5,483 bases of DNA from Erysipelothrix sp. (lineage in GTDB: Bacteria; Bacillota_I; Bacilli_A; Erysipelotrichales; Erysipelotrichaceae). A program made the position numbers and the translations under genes. Positions 1 to 4,579 of this stretch are shown here, piece after piece. The DNA lies in contig JAAYNU010000181.1 in assembly GCA_012520695.1 (NCBI GenBank), forward strand, positions 1-5,483. Direction: 5' to 3'. The notes beneath the pieces are model-generated. The model did no database searches. It had not been told where the DNA came from and saw only the letters and a list, made by a program, of their open reading frames with translations. Within the stretch, counting starts at the first letter, position 1. Each line of letters opens with the position of its first letter.

Positions 1-2
1 CA

Positions 3-521
3 GGAGTGCGTGGCTTTGATGATATCAATGATGTTTTCAAAGACCCTAATTGGGTCATTTCTAACAACAAGGAATCGCAAGGAACATATCTTTTGGATTA
101 TATTGATGGATCAAGATATTCATTGGATTCTGTAGCAAACCTCGAAATGATTATCATGCCTATTGAGGAAATTTATAACTCAGATCGTGATCTAAGCAAT
201 CAAATTTATGTGAAGGTGAGTGTTCCTCCTGAGGATGAAGTAAAAATGACAAAAAAAATGGAGGAAGCGTTTAAGGACTTTGGACATCCCTTACGAAATT
301 TAGTTTATTCTGCTGATAAAGCACTTTATGCAGATATGTATCCAGAAATCACACTTGCAAGTTCCCTAGTAACAATGCCATATTCTATTATTTGGTTAAG
401 TTTGCTTGTATCTTTGTTTTTAACAATCTATATTTCAATCAGTACCACGAAAGAATTTATCGTAGGATATCTCAACGGTTTTTCGGTGCTCATCCACATT
501 CACGTTCTCTATAATATCTAA
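3..521 (+). pseudogene. 3'-truncated membrane protein, DUF1430 / bacteriocin-associated-like (5' end outside window)
   Basis: The frame is open from the left edge (codon at 3-5), so the GTG at 6 is probably internal and the true start lies outside. The visible part has about 120 mostly polar residues, read as an extracytoplasmic region, and then one clear hydrophobic helix (about residues 127-147 counted from the GTG, rich in I/L/V/S). A short segment reading KEFIVGYLNGFS follows. A membrane helix followed by K-E-x-x-x-x-x-L-N-G-[YF]-S resembles the large FtsX-like membrane proteins annotated as bacteriocin-associated integral membrane protein (DUF1430), which accompany lactococcin-972-type bacteriocins and ABC transporters. 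Those proteins are several hundred residues long with further membrane segments, but this one ends 11 codons after the motif in unrelated-looking residues (VLIHIHVLYNI). I therefore read it as a gene that has lost its 3' part. The family name is from memory of motif style and is only moderately supported. A diverged permease of another family is possible. Confidence 0.5.
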
Positions 522-626
522 TGCTCCATCGGAGTGATTAATCCAGAGTACTTTCCAGTGGCTGTGCCGGTGGTACACTGTTTCTACTGCACCACCGGAC
601 TGAAAATCCAACAAATTAGAATCCAT
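435..626 (-). pseudogene. 5' remnant of an unrecognised minus-strand gene
   Basis: A 63-codon minus-strand frame starts with ATG at 624-626. It is preceded by a strong ribosome binding site (GAAAGAGGTGG, seven bases before the ATG), which argues that this start was once or still is used. The first ~49 residues (MDSNLLDF..., with an HRHSHWKVLWINHSDG stretch) look like genuine protein but match no family I can name. The last ~14 residues are simply the antisense of the neighbouring membrane-protein gene (about 435-486), so the natural 3' end is missing. There is no membrane segment or signal peptide. It overlaps the 3' end of the plus-strand DUF1430-like remnant tail to tail. It could be expressed as a chimeric 63-residue peptide, but I expect it to be non-functional. 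Confidence 0.4.
608..618 (-). promoter_or_regulatory. Strong ribosome binding site for the minus-strand remnant
   Basis: The minus strand reads GAAAGAGGTGG within this region, then TATACAT before the ATG at 624-626. The exact span on the plus strand is approximate (roughly 632-642 with its flanks). This site is the main reason to treat the small frame as the start of a former gene. Confidence 0.4.
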
Positions 627-648
627 ATGTATACCACCTCTTTCTCAC

Positions 649-705
649 ACAAAAAAATCGTGTCTAAACAAGGACACGACGTAAAAAACGCACTTTCACT
701 TGTCC
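649..705 (-). promoter_or_regulatory. Putative transcription attenuator (leader terminator) before the minus-strand remnant
   Basis: On the minus strand TCGTGTC (679-673) and GACACGA (664-658) form a perfect 7-bp stem with an 8-base loop. The stem is followed at once by seven T residues, the signature of an intrinsic terminator. The ribosome binding site and start codon of the remnant lie only ~20 bases downstream, so this terminator would sit in that gene's leader. An upstream GGACA (705-701) is complementary to the TGTCC at 676-672, which lies in and next to the left arm. A competing 5-bp structure is therefore possible, as in attenuators. A simple alternative is that it terminates some gene once present further upstream on the minus strand. 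Confidence 0.45.
664..699 (-). CDS. Possible short leader peptide overlapping the attenuator hairpin
   Basis: A minus-strand frame begins with GTG at 697-699 and reads MKVRFLRRVLV, ending with a TAG at 664-666. A second in-frame GTG lies at 691-693. The stop codon lies at the loop/right-arm boundary of the hairpin at 658-679, so a ribosome on this frame would cover the terminator stem, as expected for translation-coupled attenuation. The peptide is short and arginine-rich, which is seen in some antibiotic-responsive leaders. No good Shine-Dalgarno sequence precedes the GTG and a short open frame can occur by chance, so this is speculative. Confidence 0.15.
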   Translation of the reverse strand: MKVRFLRRVLV

Positions 706-720
706 AAGCTTTAGCACCTT

Positions 721-750
721 AGGGCATGAAATTGCATTAGTCCATGCCTT
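721..750. repeat. Inverted repeat, possible hairpin
   Basis: GGCATG (723-728) and CATGCC (743-748) are a perfect 6-bp inverted repeat. The two next outer positions can also pair (one G-T, one A-T), giving 8 pairs around a 14-base loop. No T-run follows on either strand, so it is not a terminator. If the minus-strand leader is transcribed from beyond 750, this would be a hairpin in that leader. Confidence 0.35.
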
Positions 751-760
751 ACCGACAAAG

Positions 761-802
761 ACTGTTCACCAACATAGCACTGTTCACCAACATAGCACTG
801 TT
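761..802. repeat. 18-bp tandem repeat (two full copies plus a partial third)
   Basis: The unit ACTGTTCACCAACATAGC occurs at 761-778 and again without change at 779-796, followed by ACTGTT at 797-802. The copies are perfect and head to tail. Read on the minus strand, each unit contains TGCTATGTT, which looks like an extended -10 element. That is probably coincidental. No gene covers it. It could be replication slippage or a small set of protein-binding repeats. Confidence 0.85.
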
Positions 803-1015
803 TCCATCGCTATCTGGCAGCAAACCGAATCCCTAAAGTAGCCTCACCTAACGAAGTTCTTGTTTCTAAAGTCATGATAGACACTCACATCTTGTCTGTC
901 AACACGGTTTGGTATAACTCGAGAAATAGTGTTCTGATTAGAACCCTATCTAAAAGGCTTTGAAGATGATTCACGCATAATTTTTCAAAATTATCTATGG
1001 ATATATACTAAATAA

Positions 1016-1039
1016 ATAGAGCGCTTTTAGGCGCTCTAT
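1016..1039 (-). terminator. Intrinsic terminator of the metallophosphatase gene
   Basis: ATAGAGCGC (1016-1024) and GCGCTCTAT (1031-1039) form a perfect 9-bp, GC-cored stem with a 6-base loop. On the minus strand it is followed by TTTATTTAG. It lies 26 bases beyond the stop codon of the minus-strand phosphatase gene, so it most likely ends that transcript. On the plus strand the following bases are not a T-run. Confidence 0.8.
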
Positions 1040-1064
1040 CATGAGGTTATATTTTTATTTGAAC

Positions 1065-1784
1065 TCAGTTTGATTCCTCAAACACAACGATATTGTTGCC
1101 TCTACCGTTGTCGATGTTATAAACAGGACATAATGTCGGTTTGAGGGATTGTGCGACAATACCCAAACCATAAGGGAAGAACACTACAAGGTTAATTAAG
1201 TAGTCATGGGTTGTGTGACCAATAACAACCGTCTTATCTGTTTTCATGCCTTCGTGTAAGAAGAAGCGATCCCATGTGTCAATCTGTCTTTCTTCATTGA
1301 TGCACGCATGCGTAAAGATGTAGTCTTCTGTCTCGTAGTAGTCTTCCAATTGATTGTAGAATTGTTTGAGTCTTTCAAGGTTCTTTTGTTTGGTCGGTGT
1401 GTAGATACCGTGGTGAGAACCAAAGAGTTGATTGAGCGTGATTTCTCCACCATTTCGAAACCAGTGATTGAGTATTTCTGGATCAATTACGAGTGCTTGT
1501 CCAACCTTAAAGTTCTCTTCAATATAAGTAATAAACTTATGAATAAATTCATCATGATTTCCCTTAAGAACGATGAAACGATCGTTGAGGAGTTTCTTAT
1601 ACTTTTCAATGAAACGAAGCACCATTAAGTTTTCATCACCGCGATCAAAATAGTCTCCAAGTAATACGATGATATGATTGGGATTGTTTAAATCGAAGTT
1701 TCTTTGTTCAAAGTCCTCAATGCCGATGGGGCGACCGTGAATATCAGATAATACGAAATATTTATTAGTTTGATTGTGTTCCAT
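1065..1784 (-). CDS. Calcineurin-like metallophosphoesterase (PPP-type serine/threonine phosphatase family)
   Basis: This 239-residue cytosolic protein shows the metal-binding motifs of PPP-type metallophosphoesterases in order: SDIHG (13-17), GDYFDRG (43-49), GNHDE (75-79), THA (158-160) and GHTTHD (189-194), plus a WDR at 171-173. These residues bind a pair of divalent metal ions and activate water to cleave phosphate esters. The DxH, GDxxDRG and GNHD spacing is that of bacterial protein phosphatases and diadenosine tetraphosphatases (PrpE/ApaH-like). The true substrate, phosphoprotein or a nucleotide such as Ap4A, cannot be told from sequence. The length is normal and the frame intact. The ATG at 1782-1784 is preceded by AGAGGTGG, which fixes the start. 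It is monocistronic, with its own promoter and terminator, and divergent from the MutS-like gene. Confidence 0.9.
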   Translation of the reverse strand: MEHNQTNKYFVLSDIHGRPIGIEDFEQRNFDLNNPNHIIVLLGDYFDRGDENLMVLRFIEKYKKLLNDRFIVLKGNHDEFIHKFITYIEENFKVGQALVIDPEILNHWFRNGGEITLNQLFGSHHGIYTPTKQKNLERLKQFYNQLEDYYETEDYIFTHACINEERQIDTWDRFFLHEGMKTDKTVVIGHTTHDYLINLVVFFPYGLGIVAQSLKPTLCPVYNIDNGRGNNIVVFEESN

Positions 1785-1806
1785 AATCCACCTCTATTGT
1801 CTATTA

Positions 1807-1815
1807 ATTGTACCA
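1807..1815 (-). promoter_or_regulatory. Extended -10 promoter of the metallophosphatase gene
   Basis: The minus strand reads TGGTACAAT here, a TGn element joined to a 5/6 match to TATAAT. It lies about 12 bases upstream of the AGAGGTGG ribosome binding site. No good -35 lies 17 bases upstream, as is common for TGn promoters. The implied leader is only about 15 bases. Confidence 0.5.
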
Positions 1816-1875
1816 TGGGAGTATGATTTGTATGTGACAATTTATATATATTTATGTGAAGTATGAAAGAGTGAG

Positions 1876-1904
1876 TTGTGTGTTGATATTCATAGTGTTA
1901 TATT
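1876..1904 (+). promoter_or_regulatory. Promoter of the MutS-like gene
   Basis: TTGTGT (1876-1881) and TATATT (1899-1904) are separated by 17 bases, and TGT directly precedes the -10, making an extended -10. The -35 shares only TTG with the consensus. The start codon of the MutS-like gene is about 31 bases further on. An alternative -35, TTGATA at 1883-1888, is too close. Confidence 0.5.
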
Positions 1905-1935
1905 ATGAGCAATAGTGAATGAAAGAGGATGGAAT

Positions 1936-3567
1936 ATGAAAGAACTTATACTCATTGGGAGCGTTATCGTACTGGGATTGATAGTGATTGGATTTCTAAG
2001 TAAAGTGTACACTAGTAAAGTACTAGAAGGCTACGTTGAATCGGTATTCTATAATACCCCAGATGTACTGTTTGATGCGGATGGTTATCAATCCGTCAAA
2101 CGATATTACGAGAGTTCACAAGGCAGTAAAACAGTGGACGAAACAACATGGCATGACTTAGATATGGATAAAGTATATCTCAGCATTAATAACTCCTTAA
2201 GTAGTGTAGGAGATGAAGTACTTTATGCACATCTTCGAGATCAAGATGACTTCGATTTTAAGGAATTCACAGCACTCAGTGAAAAGCTCCTTATCGATAG
2301 ACAACTTCGATTCAAAGTCCAAATGGCATTGGGTACACTGGGACGTCGTCCGGATAATGGATTAGCCGCACAACTTTATGCTAGTGAGATTACAATACCC
2401 CCTCAGTTTCAATTTCTTCCTTACCAAAGGTTTCTCGCATTTTTACCTTTTGTAGTGCTTCCGTTCTCCATCACGCTCGGAATATTTCTATTCTTGGGAG
2501 CTGCATTCTTTAATATCGTGACCTTCTTTATGCTCGATAAGTCTACTGTCCATCGTTTAAGAACACTGAACTATTTCGTGGATGTCCTTAAGTGCGCTCG
2601 TAAACTCGAAGGAGACATTGAGATGGAAGGCTTAAGTAATTTTAGTGGTATTAAATCATACATTGGTAATATGAGTATTTCAATGAATGAGGGAACAGGC
2701 CTTGCGGGAATGTTGGTGTTAGTGAATGCCTACTTTGCACTGTATGGTTTCTCATTTGTGAAGATTTTGAAATCATTAAATAAACATAATGATGACGCAA
2801 AGAATATCTTCAAGCGTGTAGGATTTGTGGAAATGGCCCTAATACGCGCATCACTTATGGAGCGCACTGAAGTATACTGCGAACCGATATTCTCTGATGC
2901 AGAGGCTCCAATCGTGGAGGATATTGTTCATCCACTCGTTGTGAATGCTGTATCGAACTCAGTTGAATTGAAAAAGAATACTTTAGTTACGGGATCCAAT
3001 GCCAGTGGGAAGTCGACCTTTGTGCGAAGCTTAGCGATCAATGTCTTATTGGGACAAAAGTTAAATTTCTGTTTCGCTAAAAGTATGGAATTTAGACCCT
3101 GCTTCGTAGCTACGTCAATGGCCATATCCGATGATGTTCAATCTGGAGACAGTTACTTTGTCGCAGAAGTTAAATCACTAAAACGATTAATCAATGCGAG
3201 TGAAACATATGATTACAGTTTACTGATCGTTGATGAAATCTTAAAGGGAACGAATACGATTGAGCGTATTGCTGCATCCGCATCGATCTTGAATGATTTA
3301 AAGAATCAACCGTGCTTTATCTGTGCAGCAACCCATGATATTGAACTTGTGAATATCCTTGAATCCTCGTATTCAAACATTCATTTCAGGGAAATCATTG
3401 ACGCTGAAGGTATTCATTTTGACTATAAGCTTCAAGAAGGACCCTCAAATACTCGAAATGCAATTAAACTGCTAGAACACTACGGATATGACGAAACTTT
3501 AATCACTCGCGCCAATCAATTAGCCGATGATTTTGGTGCCACACAACAGTGGGAGCAATTAAAATAA
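1936..3567 (+). CDS. Membrane-anchored MutS-family ATPase
   Basis: This 543-residue protein combines an N-terminal membrane helix (about 4-23) and a hydrophobic pair region (about 165-199) with a C-terminal MutS ATPase. The ATPase has a Walker A GSNASGKST (353-361), a DSYFVAE segment (405-411) matching the MutS STF-x-AE signature, a Walker B LLIVDE (429-434) followed by LKGTNTIER, and ATHD (465-468). The middle region (about 75-95, VYLSINNSLSSVGDEVLYAHL) resembles the MutS core/lever part. The mismatch-recognition domain of MutS is absent and the length is far below the ~850 residues of MutS, so it is unlikely to perform mismatch repair. It belongs to the membrane-linked MutS-like proteins of Firmicutes and Bacteroidetes, whose role is unknown. 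I place the start at ATG 1936 because AGAGGATGG precedes it. The in-frame GTG at 1915 would add seven residues but lacks a ribosome binding site. It is divergent from the phosphatase gene, and no terminator is seen after it. Confidence 0.88.
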   Translation: MKELILIGSVIVLGLIVIGFLSKVYTSKVLEGYVESVFYNTPDVLFDADGYQSVKRYYESSQGSKTVDETTWHDLDMDKVYLSINNSLSSVGDEVLYAHLRDQDDFDFKEFTALSEKLLIDRQLRFKVQMALGTLGRRPDNGLAAQLYASEITIPPQFQFLPYQRFLAFLPFVVLPFSITLGIFLFLGAAFFNIVTFFMLDKSTVHRLRTLNYFVDVLKCARKLEGDIEMEGLSNFSGIKSYIGNMSISMNEGTGLAGMLVLVNAYFALYGFSFVKILKSLNKHNDDAKNIFKRVGFVEMALIRASLMERTEVYCEPIFSDAEAPIVEDIVHPLVVNAVSNSVELKKNTLVTGSNASGKSTFVRSLAINVLLGQKLNFCFAKSMEFRPCFVATSMAISDDVQSGDSYFVAEVKSLKRLINASETYDYSLLIVDEILKGTNTIERIAASASILNDLKNQPCFICAATHDIELVNILESSYSNIHFREIIDAEGIHFDYKLQEGPSNTRNAIKLLEHYGYDETLITRANQLADDFGATQQWEQLK

Positions 3568-3588
3568 GCACCAAATTTAGATAAGTTA

Positions 3589-3597
3589 TGATATGAT
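3589..3597 (+). promoter_or_regulatory. Extended -10 promoter of the antiterminator gene
   Basis: TGATATGAT is a TGn element joined to TATGAT, a 5/6 match to TATAAT. It sits 18 bases before the antiterminator start codon and overlaps no gene. A -35 is not evident (CACCAA at the 17-base position). The ribosome binding site AAAGGGGG (3604-3611) follows closely. No RAT or terminator precedes the gene, so its own expression seems unattenuated. Confidence 0.45.
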
Positions 3598-3615
3598 GCA
3601 ATAAAAGGGGGTGAG

Positions 3616-4458
3616 ATGTTGGATATTACTTACCGCGTTAAACGCGTACTGAATAATAATGTGGTTCAAGCGAAATACGGGTATCAAGAAGTGATTGTGG
3701 TTGGACTAGGGATTGGTTTTAATGCGAAGACACGAGATATCATTGATCCAGAAAAAATTGAGAAAGTCTTTGAACTTCGTAAAGAAGAATTCTATAAGAC
3801 CAGTCAATTGGTGGAAGAGATTCCTGAAAAAATATTCTTCAATCTCTATCAGATATTAGAACGAACATCTCACATCACCCGCATCAAACTCAGTTCACAT
3901 GGTTTCGTAACAATCATTGATCACCTTAACTTTGCGATTGCACGCCACACATCGGGTCAAACGATTCGAAACCTGATGCTCTATGATTTAAGAATTCTAT
4001 ATCCTGATGAATTTCGCTTAGGGGAACTCATATTGGAATCAGTGAATGAAGAAATGAATCTTGATTTACCTCAGGATGAAGTTGGATTTTTGACGATGCA
4101 TATTGTGAATGGTCACTTTGATCAAATCAATAATCAGTCCAATGTCCTTACGAATATGGTACTGGATTCTTTAAACATCATTAGGGACCGCTACTTAGTA
4201 TCATTGAAACTCGATGAATTGATTACGCAGAGAATCATGGTTCACTTGAAAATGTTGATTCAAAGAGTGATGTCAAATCAACAGGTTGACTTTGACGAAG
4301 TGGTGCTCTATAATGTGATTGAGGAGTTCGAAAGTGCTTACAGTACTGCAGAGCTCATCCAAAAATATATAGAAAATCGTTTGTCTGTAAAGATAAATTC
4401 ACAAGAGCTGGTATATCTCACCATTCACCTTAACAGGTTAGAGCAGATGATACCTTAA
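3616..4458 (+). CDS. BglG/LicT-family transcription antiterminator
   Basis: At 280 residues it has the standard length and order of the family: an RNA-binding CAT domain (about 1-56, with the typical N-x-V start and VVGxGIGF at 28-35), then PRD1 (about 65-170) and PRD2 (about 171-280). The four regulatory histidines are all present: H103 (DHL) and H162 (MHI) in PRD1, H210 (VHL) and H271 (IHL) in PRD2. In this family EII-dependent phosphorylation of PRD1 inactivates the protein, and HPr-dependent phosphorylation of PRD2 activates the dimer, which binds RAT RNA and blocks a terminator. A matching RAT begins at the base after its stop codon, and a TreP-like permease follows. The protein is therefore expected to control that permease and to be inhibited by it when sugar is absent. 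The start ATG has AAAGGGGGTGAG before it. The specific name (licT, or a trehalose-specific name) cannot be settled. Confidence 0.93.
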   Translation: MLDITYRVKRVLNNNVVQAKYGYQEVIVVGLGIGFNAKTRDIIDPEKIEKVFELRKEEFYKTSQLVEEIPEKIFFNLYQILERTSHITRIKLSSHGFVTIIDHLNFAIARHTSGQTIRNLMLYDLRILYPDEFRLGELILESVNEEMNLDLPQDEVGFLTMHIVNGHFDQINNQSNVLTNMVLDSLNIIRDRYLVSLKLDELITQRIMVHLKMLIQRVMSNQQVDFDEVVLYNVIEEFESAYSTAELIQKYIENRLSVKINSQELVYLTIHLNRLEQMIP

Positions 4459-4488
4459 GGCTTGTAACCAATAAAACGGGCAAGACCT
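4459..4488 (+). promoter_or_regulatory. Ribonucleic antiterminator (RAT), binding site of the LicT-type regulator
   Basis: This 30-base element starts GGCTTGTAACC and ends GGGCAAGACCT. It closely follows the RAT pattern of bgl/sac operons (GGATTGTTACTG...CAGGCAAGACCT). It can fold as GG:CC, a small internal loop, TTG:CAA, a second internal loop, CC:GG and an apical A-rich loop, which is the two-internal-loop hairpin read by CAT domains. It begins immediately after the antiterminator stop codon. Its last seven bases (AAGACCT) are also the left arm of the following terminator, so the two structures exclude each other. Confidence 0.9.
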
Positions 4489-4546
4489 TCCTTACATTTG
4501 TGTACTTTTTAAAGTACTCAATTTTAGGAAGGTCTTTCTTTATTTT
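4482..4546 (+). terminator. Conditional intrinsic terminator ahead of the PTS gene
   Basis: AAGACCTTCCT (4482-4492) and AGGAAGGTCTT (4526-4536) form a perfect 11-bp stem, followed by the T-rich TCTTTATTTT. The 33-base loop holds a second perfect hairpin, GTACTTT (4502-4508) with AAAGTAC (4511-4517). The left arm overlaps the RAT by seven bases. Transcription should stop here unless the antiterminator stabilises the RAT. No promoter is evident between this site and the PTS gene. Confidence 0.92.
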
Positions 4547-4579
4547 GGCAGACATAAACGACTATAAGGAGGAATTAAA

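Larger units (their letters stand above)
627..1015. other. Gene-poor, apparently degenerate stretch
   Basis: About 390 bases contain no convincing gene on either strand. The stretch holds the leader hairpin next to the small minus-strand remnant and a hairpin-forming inverted repeat (GGCATG at 723-728, CATGCC at 743-748). It also holds an 18-bp tandem repeat at 761-802 and several short open frames without ribosome binding sites. The longest of these is a 55-codon plus-strand frame at 796-963. No tRNA, insertion-sequence end or complete transposase could be recognised. Together with the two truncated genes to its left, the stretch looks like the scar of lost accessory DNA. Confidence 0.5.

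Noticed and set aside
534..722. A 62-codon plus-strand frame.
   Set aside because: Antisense to the minus-strand remnant and its leader, with no ribosome binding site and no recognisable protein character.
796..963. A 55-codon plus-strand open frame reading IPKVASPNEVLVSKVM... in its middle, faintly like an IS66-type transposase segment.
   Set aside because: It has no ribosome binding site. The spacing of the IS66-like residues is off, the resemblance fades after ~15 residues, and no inverted repeats or flanking duplications were found.
1244..1486. An 80-codon minus-strand frame.
   Set aside because: A frame-shifted shadow of the phosphatase gene.
1308..1628. A 106-codon plus-strand frame.
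   Set aside because: It lies antisense within the phosphatase gene, whose catalytic motifs are intact in the other strand. No ribosome binding site.
1915..1935. GTG at 1915 as the start of the MutS-like protein.
   Set aside because: It has no Shine-Dalgarno sequence and only ~11 bases separate it from the inferred promoter -10. The ATG at 1936 has AGAGGATGG at good spacing and begins directly with the membrane helix.
2928..3125. A 65-codon minus-strand frame.
   Set aside because: Antisense to the Walker A region of the MutS-like gene.
4545..4568. A possible promoter (TTGGCA ... TATAAG) just before the TreP-like gene.
   Set aside because: The spacing is only about 12 bases, and the TATAAG runs into the ribosome binding site. 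Read-through from the antiterminator transcript explains expression better.
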